DNA of 64,000 nucleotides from Robinsoniella peoriensis (GCF_042680125.1 NZ_JBHTNY010000018.1), one strand, 5' to 3'; shown: positions 50,636 through 60,551, numbered from the stretch's first letter. A program made the numbers and translations. The notes: a model not told the origin generated them from the letters alone.

Positions 50636-50772
50636 TGGTTTGTTTTCTTTCAAATTTGTAAGTTAAAATAAAGCTTCCTGTATACAACAGAGGGGAAAAT
50701 ACTGCTACAATGACAGCATTCCGGAGTAAGTTTCAAAGATGATTCGGGAAAAAAGCGAAAAGGAGTAAGTAT

Positions 50773-51528
50773 ATGTTGTTGCAGGTGGAATATATCGAAA
50801 AATATTATGGTACGAAAACGAATATTACTAAGGCTTTAAATAAGGTCAGCTTTTGTGTGGAAAAAGGTGAATTTATAAGTATAATGGGGGCTTCCGGTTC
50901 CGGAAAAACGACACTGCTCAATTGTATTTCCACCATTGATACGGTAACATCGGGTAAAATCCTGTTAGACGGGGATGACATTACGACAATTAAAGAAGAG
51001 GAAATCACAGCCTTTCGCAGGGATAATCTGGGGTTTATTTTTCAGGAGTATAATCTGCTGGATACCCTGACAATTGAGGAAAATATAGCTTTGCCCCTGA
51101 CGATAAAAGGGATGAAGCCTAAAGAAATTACCAGAAGTGTCATGGAAATCGCAGGGAAGCTGCAGATTGAGGATATTCTGCCTAAATTCCCGTATCAGGT
51201 ATCCGGTGGACAGCGGCAGCGATGTGCATGTGCAAGAGCTGTTGTTACCAGGCCGAAACTGATATTGGCTGACGAGCCTACCGGTTCTCTGGATTCTAAA
51301 TCGGCATTCAGGCTGTTGGAGGTGATGGAAGAGTTAAACCGGGATTTGACAGCCACTATTCTCATGGTTACCCACGATGCTTTCTCAGCCAGTTATGCAA
51401 ACCGTATTTTATTTTTAAAAGATGGAAAGATCTTCAATGAAATATGGAAAGGTGAGAAAACGCGTTCAAAATTCTATCATGAAATTCTGGATGTGCTCTC
51501 CTTATTGGGAGGTGATGTTCCATGCTAA
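50773..51528 (+). CDS. BceA-like ABC transporter ATPase
   Basis: 251 residues. Walker A GASGSGKTT, Q-loop FQEYNLLDTLT, signature VSGGQRQR, Walker B LILADEPTGSLDS, H-loop THD. Compared with the HTH-fused homologue at 2822 it has an intact Walker A and no extra domain. It overlaps the permease start by seven bases. With it, it should confer resistance to a cell-wall-targeting peptide. Confidence 0.93.
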   Translation: MLLQVEYIEKYYGTKTNITKALNKVSFCVEKGEFISIMGASGSGKTTLLNCISTIDTVTSGKILLDGDDITTIKEEEITAFRRDNLGFIFQEYNLLDTLTIEENIALPLTIKGMKPKEITRSVMEIAGKLQIEDILPKFPYQVSGGQRQRCACARAVVTRPKLILADEPTGSLDSKSAFRLLEVMEELNRDLTATILMVTHDAFSASYANRILFLKDGKIFNEIWKGEKTRSKFYHEILDVLSLLGGDVPC

Positions 51529-53552
51529 AACAACTGTCCATAAGGAATGCAAAGCGGCAGACAAGGGAGTACATGATTTATTTCATTACAATTACCTGCA
51601 CCGTTTCTTTCATGTATGGTTTTAATGCGCTTATTTTTTCAGATATTGTTGCCAGTCTGCCTGAACTTGAAATTTTATTTTACATGATAATTACGATTTC
51701 CCTCCTGATTGTTTTTATACTGGGATGGCTGGTTCATTACATGACTAATTTTATGTTAAAGAAGCGGAGTAAAGAGTTAAGTACCTATATGATACTGGGT
51801 ATTTCCAATAAAAATATTTCCAAATTATTTTTCAAAGAAAATTTTCTGATCTGCGGAGTGGCATTTGTTTGCGGCACTTTATTTGGATACCTGATTTCTG
51901 AAATCCTGAAAATTATAATCTTAAATTTATTTGGTATAGATTATCAGTTCTCTATTTCATTTTCCATACCGGCAATTGCACTGACAGGCTTGTATTTTCT
52001 GATGATTTTTATTTTCGCACTCTGGAAAAACGGCAGATCTATCCGGAAAATGAAGTTGTACGATTTGCTTTATTATGAGAAAAGAAATGAGAATACCAGT
52101 TTGGAAAAAACCGGCTGGATGGCTGTGGTTTTTGTAATATCACTTGTTTTCGGCGCGGGCGGAATTGGTTTATTTATGTATATGCCCCTTGGGAAAGGGT
52201 ATGATGTCTTGCTGGGACTGGTATTAATCGTACTTTTTCTGTTTGGTTTTTTCCAGAGTGTTCCCGGGTTTCTTGCAAAGGTATTCGGCAGCAGGGAAAA
52301 TATAAAATACAGCAAAAACAGGCTTTTTTTACTCCGTTCTTTTACTTCTAAGATAGCATCCCTAAGTATGACACTGTGCATGATATCTGTACTCTTTACA
52401 CTGGCACTGACTGCTATGGGCGTTGCAGTTTCCGTAAATGAGATAGCCGGCAGATCGATAGAGTTGAATGTGTTTGATATTGTAATTCTCAGTAAAAACC
52501 CAAACAGTGATTTTTCCGGTTACCGCAGCAGAATAGAAGAGACTGTACCGGTGGAAGCAGATCATTTATATTATATCTATCATAATGAGGATCAGACATT
52601 TCGGGATATCCGGGCTAAGGCTGCTGCCAGTTACAGCGATCTGCCGCAAGAGATATATGTGGAATACCAATATGATACTTACATGAAATACAGCGACTAC
52701 CGTGCGTTGTGCAGAATGCTTGCCATAGATGTTCCTCAGATAAAAGAAAATGAATATATCATACATTGCGTTCCGGCACTGCAAGATGCTTACAGCGAAT
52801 ACATGCATCGTCAGGTTGTCATGAATGGTAAAACGATGGAGTTAAACAGCATTAACACAGCACCTTTTAACCAGGCAGATTCTTATGGTAACGGTATGGA
52901 TTTTATTATTGTCGTACCGGATGAAATGGCGGATAAACTGCCTGTGATATACTAGGTATATACGGCGCAGACCTCCGAACCGGTCAGCAGTATAGCGTTA
53001 GAAAATTTGTGTGCACAGGATGAACGCCTGGAGATTCTAGACAGGAATTTAATGGTGTCCAGCAGTGATATGGGTGCTTATGGTACAAGTATACCGGATT
53101 CCGGCAAAGACTATATATCCGGAAGATCGGCATTTAAGAAGAATTATGCGGATGTCTATTCGATCATGATAGCGCTTTTTTATCTGGCGCTTATATTTGT
53201 CATCACAGGTGCTACGATTTTAGTAACTCAGATTCTCAGTGATTGCGGAAAACATAAAAAGCAATATGATATATTAAGGCATATTGGTATGAGCACTCAG
53301 ACAGTAAATCAAACTGTAAATAAGCAGCTGGCTGCATTTTTTCTCCTGCCGGTGATTCCGGCTGTTGTGATCAGCAGCAGTCTGGTGTTCATTTCCATGA
53401 ATATTATGCAGCCTCAGTCCTATAGTTTTCCTGTTTTTGAGGGGCATGGATGGATTTGGGGAGCGATAGCCAGTGCAGTGGGCTTGCTTTTTATATTATA
53501 TGGTATTTACTTTATTGCAGTTTGTAAAAATTATAAGAAGAGTATTATTTGA
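51522..53552 (+). pseudogene. BceB-like permease interrupted by one in-frame amber codon
   Basis: ATG 51522 (MLKQLSIRNAKRQTREYMIYF) starts a frame of 676 codons, the usual BceB length, broken only by TAG at 52953-52955 after DEMADKLPVIY. The same frame continues VYTAQTSEPVSSIALEN to TGA 53550-53552, including the last three helices (SIMIALFYLALIFVITGATILV, AAFFLLPVIPAVVISSSLVF, GLLFILYGIYFIAVCKN). The first part holds seven helices and the large extracellular sensing domain. As read, translation would stop before helix 8 and the transporter would fail, unless the codon is suppressed or is a read error. Confidence 0.8.
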
Positions 53553-53761
53553 AGATGAGCAAAAGATGTAATCAGATAAATGCAGAAGATGAATGCGTAA
53601 TAAGAATGAACGCAGAGGAAAGCATGAGAAGATAAAGCAGAAGTTGAGTATAAAAGGTTGAATAAAAGACATATATGAGAAAAAGTATCAATATAGATAT
53701 TGTAAAAAACAGCAGCCATGGTATGATATTATATATGTAAGAAAAAAGGCAGGGGGTACAC

Positions 53762-54619
53762 ATGAACCGGAATGATAAAAATACAGATTGCAAATTGACC
53801 GGGAGGCAGTATGAATATTTGCAGGTATTATATAAGCATTTGCTGAATAAGGAAAGACCGGGACTGCGAAGACTGGGAGAAGAGCTTTCGGTAAATGCTT
53901 CGACTTTATCACGTTTTTTTGGGGAGTGCGTTTCTAAGAGTATACTGACAGAGGAATATGAATTTACCCCGTTTGGGGAAGATTTACTAAAGGATTACCG
54001 CTGCAAGCTGGCTGAGATCAGTTTATGGCTGCAAAAAGAAGGCATGGATTCCATCCGGGCAGAAGATCAGGCCAGGTGTATCATAGAAGCATGCAGCGAG
54101 GATGTGGTACAGATTTTAAGAAGACTTGGAATATTACATAGAGCCTGTGATTCCCTGAAGGCAAGTGATAAGCACGTACAGACTTTTAATGGCAGAAAAC
54201 TAAGTGATTATTTAGCCGTGGGTGATTATGACATTTCCTTTACCTTCTATCGGGAAAAAGACCGCATACCAGGCAGGATTTCAATGGCTAATCAGGCATT
54301 TCGGCACCCGGGAAACATGATCTGCAGAAAGAGGGACGGATATCTGGAGCTAACCGCGCTGGATGTGGAGATGCCCGTATCCCATATGGCAGACGTGTCT
54401 CTCAGAGGACGGATGCAGACTATGAAGTACAGTGAAGACGGAATCTGTAAGCTGGCGCGTATTAAGAATAACAAGGTACGGATTCCTTTGTCTGCCATTA
54501 CTTTTACTTATATTCAGGAGAGCAATATCCTCCAGGGAACGGTACTTCTGACCATGACCTGCAATGAAGAAGAGGCCGGGATGCCGGAAAGTACGGCAAT
54601 ATTGGTGCTATATATATAA
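53762..54619 (+). CDS. DtxR-like regulator with Cys-substituted metal site and new C-terminal domain
   Basis: 285 residues. N-terminal winged helix and dimer region look DtxR/MntR-like: LRRLGEELSVNASTLSRFFGECV, FTPFGEDLLKDYRCKLAEISLWLQ, ARCIIEACSEDVV. At positions where DtxR uses His79, Cys102, Glu105 and His106, this protein has a different set with several cysteines (C in YRCK, ARC, EAC), so metal or ligand choice may differ. The remaining 150 residues are beta-rich and unrecognised. It precedes DUF454, YgbA-like and CydDC-like genes and is probably their regulator. Confidence 0.6.
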   Translation: MNRNDKNTDCKLTGRQYEYLQVLYKHLLNKERPGLRRLGEELSVNASTLSRFFGECVSKSILTEEYEFTPFGEDLLKDYRCKLAEISLWLQKEGMDSIRAEDQARCIIEACSEDVVQILRRLGILHRACDSLKASDKHVQTFNGRKLSDYLAVGDYDISFTFYREKDRIPGRISMANQAFRHPGNMICRKRDGYLELTALDVEMPVSHMADVSLRGRMQTMKYSEDGICKLARIKNNKVRIPLSAITFTYIQESNILQGTVLLTMTCNEEEAGMPESTAILVLYI

Positions 54620-54651
54620 TATAAATTGATAAAGTTTATCATTAATTTATG

Positions 54652-54741
54652 AAGTGTTGCACTGGCACAACGATTAGGTATAGAAATTATCAGCAATTTT
54701 CGGATTCATACCACAACGTTGCGCATGTGCAACACTTTTTT
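54652..54741 (+). terminator. Large hairpin terminator/attenuator with embedded palindrome
   Basis: AAGTGTTGCAC (54652-54662) pairs with GTGCAACACTT (54727-54737) and a T run follows. The inner arms also pair imperfectly, and 54718-54733 is itself a near-perfect 16-bp palindrome (GTTGCGCATGTGCAAC). It sits between the regulator stop and the DUF454 gene and may double as operator. Confidence 0.65.
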
Positions 54742-54857
54742 ATTCACATTGACAGTTTCCGTTTCGTAATATATAACTATAGCGTAGATAAGTTAGCTAT
54801 TGCTAATTCGGAAAGCATTTATCCGTTAAAAGATCAGAAAAAGGAAGGAAGGCGTAT

Positions 54858-55283
54858 ATGAAAAAGAATCCATTTAAATTACTGTGGCTGATACTGGCTT
54901 TTCTAAGCTTGGGAATAGGAGCAATCGGGGTGGTATTGCCAATTCTGCCCACCACGCCGTTTTTGTTAGTATCTTCATTTTGTTTTGCAAAGGGGTCGAA
55001 GCGGTTTCATAACTGGTTTATGAATACCGGACTTTATAGAAAGCACCTGGACAGCTTTGTCCGTAACCGGGCTATGACACTGAAGACAAAACTCTTTATC
55101 CTGCTGCCGGTATCGGCGATGCTGACCCTTGCATTTTTTATGATGCACAATATTCCAGGACGGGTGGTAATCGTGCTGCTTGTGTTGTTTAAGTATTATT
55201 ATTTCTTTTTTCGAATTGCAACAATACCAGGTGGTAAGAAAAATATGGAATATGCAGCAGACAGAACGGAGTTAACAGATTAA
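54858..55283 (+). CDS. DUF454 (YbaN-like) inner membrane protein
   Basis: 141 residues with three to four membrane helices and the DUF454 core GIGAIGVVLPILPTTPFLLVSSFCFAKGSKRFHNWF followed by LYRKHLDSFVRNRAMTLKTK. Function unknown in general. ATG 54858 follows AAGGAAGG. It leads an operon with the YgbA-type protein (one base between stop and start) and the ABC pair. Confidence 0.9.
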   Translation: MKKNPFKLLWLILAFLSLGIGAIGVVLPILPTTPFLLVSSFCFAKGSKRFHNWFMNTGLYRKHLDSFVRNRAMTLKTKLFILLPVSAMLTLAFFMMHNIPGRVVIVLLVLFKYYYFFFRIATIPGGKKNMEYAADRTELTD

Positions 55284-55284
55284 T

Positions 55285-55668
55285 ATGGCAGCAGAACGTA
55301 GTAAGGGAGAGTTAAAGCGTCTCCAGGAACAAGAAACAGTCAGCATGATGATCCAATTATATTGCAGGAAAAACCATAATAGTAATCAAAATAAAAAACA
55401 GGATAACAACCGGAAGGAATTATGTCCGGAATGCAGGAATTTACTTGCTTATGCTGAAAAAAAAATTCAGAGATGTCCTTTTATGGAGAATAAGACGTTT
55501 TGCAGCAACTGCCGGGTACATTGTTACCAGTCAGAAATGCGGGAAAAGATTCGGGAAGTGATGCGGTTTTCCGGTCCCAGAATGCTTTTTTATCACCCGT
55601 TTATGGCAATACACCATATGTGGTGTACCCTGAAAGAAAAAAAGAAGGAGGCAAAACGCCATGATTAA
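55285..55668 (+). CDS. YgbA-type (nitrous oxide-stimulated promoter family) Cys-rich protein
   Basis: 127 residues with the family cysteines: ELCPECRNLLAYA, KIQRCPFMENKTFCSNCRVHCYQSEMREKI and the ending GPRMLFYHPFMAIHHM. In Escherichia coli ygbA is controlled by the NO sensor NsrR. The eight cysteines suggest an iron-sulfur or zinc site. It overlaps the following ABC gene by eight bases. Its presence hints that this operon responds to nitrosative stress or haem/iron (inference). Confidence 0.88.
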   Translation: MAAERSKGELKRLQEQETVSMMIQLYCRKNHNSNQNKKQDNNRKELCPECRNLLAYAEKKIQRCPFMENKTFCSNCRVHCYQSEMREKIREVMRFSGPRMLFYHPFMAIHHMWCTLKEKKKEAKRHD

Positions 55669-57407
55669 AACAAGATTAGTCGGCTTGCTGGCTGATTCTA
55701 AAAAATATATAATACAGAATGTTTTGTGGCAATGGGTGGCTCTGATTGCAAATATATCAGCAGCTGCGACAGTTGGAAATTTAATTGAAAAAACATATCG
55801 GGGGATGCTGGGAACGGAGCTTTTGGCAGTCAGTGCCTGCATCCTGGCGGTATCTGTTTTGATACGGTTTGGCTGTGACAGGCTTGCTGCAAAAGCATCC
55901 TTCCTTGCAAGCCGGGATGTAAAAATTACAATCAGGGAGAAAATTTACGAAAAACTGCTGCGATTGGGAGCTTCCTATAAGGAAAAAATCTCTACGGCAG
56001 AGGTTGTCCAGGTATCAGTAGAAGGTGTGGAGCAGTTAGAGATCTATTTTGGTAAATACCTGCCCCAGCTTTTTTACAGCCTGCTTGCACCGCTGACTTT
56101 ATTTGTAGTGTTATCATTTATCAGTTTAAAAGCATGTATTGTGCTGCTTATCTGCGTTCCCCTGATTCCTGCATCCATTATGGGAGTACAGAAGTTTGCA
56201 AAAAAGCTTCTGAATAAATACTGGGGATCTTATACAGAACTTGGAGATAGCTTTCTGGAAAATCTACAGGGTCTTACCACACTTAAGATTTATCAGGCTG
56301 ACGGGAAAAAAGCGGAAGAAATGGATAAAGAGTCTGAACAGTTCCGACGGGTAACCATGCGTGTATTAACCATGCAGCTGAATTCCATCAGTGTTATGGA
56401 TTTGGTGGCTTACGGAGGAGCAGCGATTGGTATGATCGTTGCAGTCCGGGAATATATAGCAGGAAATATTGGGTTGGCAGGTACAGTTACGCTGATTCTT
56501 CTGGCAGCGGAATTCTTTATTCCCCTCCGTGTACTGGGGTCTTTCTTTCATATTGCTATGAACGGAATGGCAGCCAGTGATAAGATGTTCCGCCTTTTGG
56601 ATCTGCAGGAAACGAAAAACGGGCAAGAGGAGGTACCGAAGCAAAATCATACGATCAGATTTAAAGATGCGGGATTTTGTTATGACAGCGAACGTAAGAT
56701 TTTAGATCATGTTAATCTTACGATTTCCAAGGGAAGTATTGTTTCGCTGGTAGGCAACTCCGGATGCGGCAAGAGTACGCTGGCGGCGATCCTGACCAGC
56801 AGGAACAAAGGCTATGAAGGCAGTATTACCATTGGAGGAAAAGAACTTTCGGACATTTCAGAGGCCAGCCTTATGTCACATATTACCATGGTTGGGCAGA
56901 ATAGTTATTTATTTAAAGGTACCGTTGAGGAGAATCTGGCGATGGGGAATCCTTCTGCATCTAAAGAACAGATGGATCAGGTATTAAAGGATGTGGATTT
57001 ATATGAATTTTTATATGCCGGTCAGGGACTGAATACACAGCTTCAGGAAAAGGCGTCCAACCTTTCCGGAGGACAGCAGCAGAGATTGGCATTGGCCAGA
57101 GCATTACTGCATGATTCGGAAATATATATTTGATGAAGCGACTTCCAATATTGATGTTGAAAGTGAAGAACGGATTATGTCAGTCATCTATGGACTGGCG
57201 GGACACAAAACGGTTCTTCTGATTTCCCACCGCCTGCAAAATGTAGTTTCCTCGGATTACATCTATGTACTGCAGAATGGGAAAATAGCAGAATCGGGAT
57301 CTCATGAGAATTTACTCGGCAATGCCGGTGTTTATGCAAAACTTTATGAAAATCAACGGCAGTTGGAACAATACAGACAGAAGGAAGGAGCAGAATATGC
57401 ATCGTAG
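55661..57407 (+). pseudogene. CydD-like ABC exporter, frameshifted in the Walker B region
   Basis: Membrane domain (about 1-310, six helices) and ATPase with Walker A GNSGCGKST and signature NLSGGQQQRLALARAL. At 57122-57131 the sequence is four AT units then TT, and the frame closes at TGA 57131-57133 right before the Walker B Asp. One more AT unit would read EIYIFDEATSNIDVESEE and continue to TAG... region ending at 57407 with the H-loop ISHRL. As read, the ATPase is inactive. The downstream partner gene is intact. Confidence 0.75.
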
Positions 57408-59055
57408 AAGTGGAATTAAAATTATGGGAAAATTGATCGGTCTGATCAAACCATTAATGCATGTGATGGCTGCGGCAATCCTGCTTGGTGTTGTGGGATA
57501 TCTGTTTGCAATATTTCTGACTATACTGGCAGGCGTGGGGATCCTGCATGGTTTGGGTGAAAAGAATCTGTTGTCTTTAACAGTTACCTTTGGCCTGCTT
57601 ATTGCGTTTGCCATCTGCAGGGGAATTCTCCACTATGGGGAACAGGCTTGTAATCATTACATTGCATTTAAATTACTGGCAATTATCCGTCACAAAGTAT
57701 TTTCTGCACTTAGAAAACTGGCTCCGGCGAAACTGGAAGGCAAGGATAAAGGAAATCTGATTTCTATTATCACCAGTGATATAGAGTTGCTGGAAGTGTT
57801 TTATGCACACACGATTTCTCCAATCGCCATTGCATTTTTAACCTCCCTGTTTATGGCATGCTTTATTGGATATTTTTATCTTCCGGCTGGAATACTGGCA
57901 CTGGTGGGCTACCTTATCGTAGGGGTTTGGCTTCCGCTTTGGAATTCAAAACGTGGTTCTTCCAAAGGAATGAAATACCGCAATGATTTGGGAGAAATGA
58001 ACAGTTTCGTTCTGGATAATCTTCGGGGGCTTCACGAGACCATTCAATATGGATGCGGAAATGAACAAAAGAAGCGTATGCGGGAACAATCGGAGAGATT
58101 ATCCGGGGAACAGGAAGAATTACAGAAAATGGAGGGCGGTTCCAGAGCTGCTACTAATCTGGTGATCCTTCTATTTTCCTTCAGTATGCTGTTCTTAATG
58201 TTGTATGCATATACTGCGGGATACAGCAATTTTACCGGCGTAATTATCTGTACCATTGCCATGATGGGATCATTTGGACCTACTGCGGCACTATCAAGCC
58301 TTTCCAATAATCTGAACCAGACATTGGCAAGCGGTGAGCGGGTTTTATCTCTTTTAGAGGAGGAGCCTGAGATCAAAGAGGTTACCGGAAAAGCAGCAAC
58401 CGGATTTTCCAGTGTATGCTGCAAACAGGTTTCCTTTGCATATGGAAAAGAAGAAATATTGAAGGATTATTCCCTGAAAATGAAGGAAGGGGAAATCATC
58501 GGAATTTTTGGAAAAAGCGGTTCCGGTAAATCAACACTTTTAAAATTACTGATGCGTTTCTTTGATGTGCAAAAGGGCAGTGTTAAAATTTCAGATAAAA
58601 ATGTCAGGGATATTAATACCTCTGATTTGAGAAATATGGAAAGCTATGTAACGCAGGAAACCTATCTCTTCCATGATTCTATTGCAGCGAACATTGCAGT
58701 TGCCAACCCCAATGCCAGCAGAGAGGAGATCATACAGGCCGCAAAGAAAGCTTCCATTCATGAATTTATAGAAAAGCTGCCAAAAGGGTATGACACACCG
58801 GTTGGAGAGCTTGGAGATACGCTGTCCGGAGGGGAACGGCAGAGAATTGGAATTGCAAGAGCATTTCTGCACAACGCGCCATTTATTTTACTGGATGAAC
58901 CTACCAGCAGCCTGGACAGCCTGAATGAAGGGATTGTACTGAAATCCTTGCAGGAAGCCTGCAGAGAGAGGACTGTACTGCTTGTATCCCACAGGCAGTC
59001 TACCATGAATATTACGGACAGGGTGTATCATATGACAGGAGACAGAGCGTCCTGA
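57397..59055 (+). CDS. CydC-like ABC exporter (membrane and ATPase domains)
   Basis: ATG 57397 follows AAGGAAGGAG and overlaps the previous frame by 11 bases; the frame from 57304 is shadow. 552 residues: six helices (about 20-300), then Walker A GKSGSGKST, Q-loop VTQETYLF, signature LSGGERQRIGIARAF, Walker B FILLDEPTSSLD, H-loop SHR. Heterodimeric partner of the upstream CydD-like protein. CydDC exports thiols and affects haem assembly in other bacteria, consistent with the YgbA-type neighbour. No cytochrome bd gene is seen here. Confidence 0.88.
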   Translation: MHRRSGIKIMGKLIGLIKPLMHVMAAAILLGVVGYLFAIFLTILAGVGILHGLGEKNLLSLTVTFGLLIAFAICRGILHYGEQACNHYIAFKLLAIIRHKVFSALRKLAPAKLEGKDKGNLISIITSDIELLEVFYAHTISPIAIAFLTSLFMACFIGYFYLPAGILALVGYLIVGVWLPLWNSKRGSSKGMKYRNDLGEMNSFVLDNLRGLHETIQYGCGNEQKKRMREQSERLSGEQEELQKMEGGSRAATNLVILLFSFSMLFLMLYAYTAGYSNFTGVIICTIAMMGSFGPTAALSSLSNNLNQTLASGERVLSLLEEEPEIKEVTGKAATGFSSVCCKQVSFAYGKEEILKDYSLKMKEGEIIGIFGKSGSGKSTLLKLLMRFFDVQKGSVKISDKNVRDINTSDLRNMESYVTQETYLFHDSIAANIAVANPNASREEIIQAAKKASIHEFIEKLPKGYDTPVGELGDTLSGGERQRIGIARAFLHNAPFILLDEPTSSLDSLNEGIVLKSLQEACRERTVLLVSHRQSTMNITDRVYHMTGDRAS

Positions 59056-59064
59056 TATATAAGA

Positions 59065-59119
59065 GAAGATAAAAACCGGACCATCCCATGATAGATTGGT
59101 TTGCTTTTATCTTCTTTTA
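59065..59119 (+). terminator. Terminator after the ABC operon
   Basis: GAAGATAAAA (59065-59074) pairs with TTTTATCTTC (59105-59114), followed by T-rich sequence. Confidence 0.6.
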
Positions 59120-59185
59120 TTAATAAAGCGTGATAATGTTTATTGGTGATGACTGGAATGAAAAGCTAAGCATTTTGTAAATTCA

Positions 59186-59281
59186 TTATGCTAATCTAAT
59201 TATTTTACTTTGCAAGCCATTTACCAGGTCTTTTATCAGAAGATGAATGCCGTAAAAAAATAACACGATACTTGTAAACAT
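59186..59281 (-). CDS. Possible 31-residue single-helix membrane peptide
   Basis: ATG 59281 lies 7 bases after AAAAGGAG. The peptide is MFTSIVLFFYGIHLL, then a basic, polar end (KDLVNGLQSKIIRLA). The pattern of one hydrophobic helix and a strong ribosome site suggests a real small membrane protein. It follows the marR gene and its terminator on the same strand. Function unknown. Confidence 0.4.
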   Translation of the reverse strand: MFTSIVLFFYGIHLLIKDLVNGLQSKIIRLA

Positions 59282-59319
59282 AATTATCACTCCTTTTACC
59301 TGTTTTTGAGTGCAAAAAT

Positions 59320-59340
59320 GGGAGGGAGCTATTCCCTCCC
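59320..59340 (-). terminator. Terminator of the marR gene
   Basis: GGGAGGGA / TCCCTCCC stem with a 5-base loop. On the minus strand it is followed by ATTTTTG. Confidence 0.65.
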
Positions 59341-59355
59341 GAAGCTGCATCTTAA

Positions 59356-60324
59356 TTACAACTTATTTTCCTGTTCTTGTTTTGCTTCGCTGATCCCGGT
59401 ATGCGATTCCTCTTTATTATCAAAATCGCATTTCCGGCAGCGGTTTCCGTGGCAGCCGGGATGTTTGGGACAATCCATACCTTCGTAGAATTCAGGACGT
59501 TCTGTGTCTTCGGTAAAACCTTCTGAGGCTTCTTCCAGATGTCCCGGATGTTTTGGGTATCCAGAATAATCCGGTCGTCCCTCAAAATTTGTCCTGTGAA
59601 TGTGTTTATCGGCAATAGGATTGCCGAAGTCCTGTGGTCTGCCGAAATTACGTTCCTGTCCACGCGGATGGTCATGAGGATGTCCCTGCTGCTGCTGACC
59701 ATATGGATAGTCATGCGGATGATCATGAGGATGTCTCTGCTGTTGGCAATATGGATGGTCATGCGGATATACCTGCTGCTGATCATGCGGATGGTCATGA
59801 GGATGTCCCTGCTGCTGATCATACGGATGGTTATGAGGACGATTCCCATGATGTCCGTGGTCATGTTCCGGAATACCCATTTCTTCAAAGGTTTTTTCTA
59901 ATGCATTGATGAGCCGTTCCAGATAATCACTCAACATTGCCTGTTCTTCATCGCTCAGGCAAGAGAAGATTTGATTTACATCATCTTGTTTTCCGCCCAG
60001 CTCTTCAGCCGCTTTTGATCCATCATCCGTGAGTCTGATATTCATTACACGACGGTCTTTTTCTGAGGGAGTACGTGTAATGTACCCATTTCGCTCTAAT
60101 TTTCCTAAAAGTTCTCCAAGTGACTGATTCCGCATATCCAATAAATATCCGAGTTCCTTTTGCGTGATCTCAGGCTGTAGTTTCAAGAGGGAGAGTACGC
60201 GGCCCTGTCCCTTATGAGGGCTTGAGAAAGGACCGAAGTTTCGGAAGTATGCCCCCTGATATCGGTGCAGCAATGCATCTGCTCTTGTAAATAGTTCCAT
60301 TAGATCTTTTATTTGATCGTTCAT
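59356..60324 (-). CDS. MarR family regulator with histidine-rich and cysteine tail
   Basis: ATG 60324 follows GGAGAAC. 322 residues, about twice the usual MarR size. Residues 1-148 are a complete MarR winged-helix domain (QKELGYLLDMRNQSLGELLGKLERNGYITRTPSEKDRRVMNIRLTDDG). Residues about 152-235 are a tandem array of His-Pro-His-Asp-His-Pro/Gln-Gln units, and the C-terminus carries CPKHPGCHGNRCRKC. The tail should bind several transition metal ions (Ni, Zn, Co or Cu), making this a candidate metal-responsive or metal-storing regulator (inference). Three AGGTACCT palindromes surround its own promoter. Confidence 0.85.
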   Translation of the reverse strand: MNDQIKDLMELFTRADALLHRYQGAYFRNFGPFSSPHKGQGRVLSLLKLQPEITQKELGYLLDMRNQSLGELLGKLERNGYITRTPSEKDRRVMNIRLTDDGSKAAEELGGKQDDVNQIFSCLSDEEQAMLSDYLERLINALEKTFEEMGIPEHDHGHHGNRPHNHPYDQQQGHPHDHPHDQQQVYPHDHPYCQQQRHPHDHPHDYPYGQQQQGHPHDHPRGQERNFGRPQDFGNPIADKHIHRTNFEGRPDYSGYPKHPGHLEEASEGFTEDTERPEFYEGMDCPKHPGCHGNRCRKCDFDNKEESHTGISEAKQEQENKL

Positions 60325-60370
60325 ATTGGTGTTCTCCTTTCTGTATCTGATTGTGTATTTGAAAAAACAA

Positions 60371-60443
60371 AGGTACCTTGATTTATATAATACAGGTACC
60401 TTTCTAATTTGTCAACATGTTTTTGAAAAAAAGTAAGGTACCT
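60371..60443 (-). promoter_or_regulatory. marR promoter with three AGGTACCT operators
   Basis: On the minus strand TTGACA (60415-60410), 17 bp, TATTAT (60392-60387). AGGTACCT palindromes lie at 60371-60378, 60394-60401 (inside the spacer) and 60436-60443. Starts are 23 and 42 bp apart, near whole helical turns. Autorepression by the MarR protein is likely. Confidence 0.75.
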
Positions 60444-60551
60444 GTATAAATTATGATGAATCAACTGAATTGTATTTATTGTATACAATATTATTACGTG
60501 GAAACGGTTGGCAAAGTAAGTTATATAATGTTAAAATAAATTATAAAGTGA

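Noticed and set aside
59539..59909. Forward-strand frames opposite the marR tail
   Set aside because: They arise from the His-rich repeats read backwards and have no start signals.
60501..60516. Possible CcpA cre site (TGGAAACGGTTGG)
   Set aside because: It misses the right half of the consensus by two positions.
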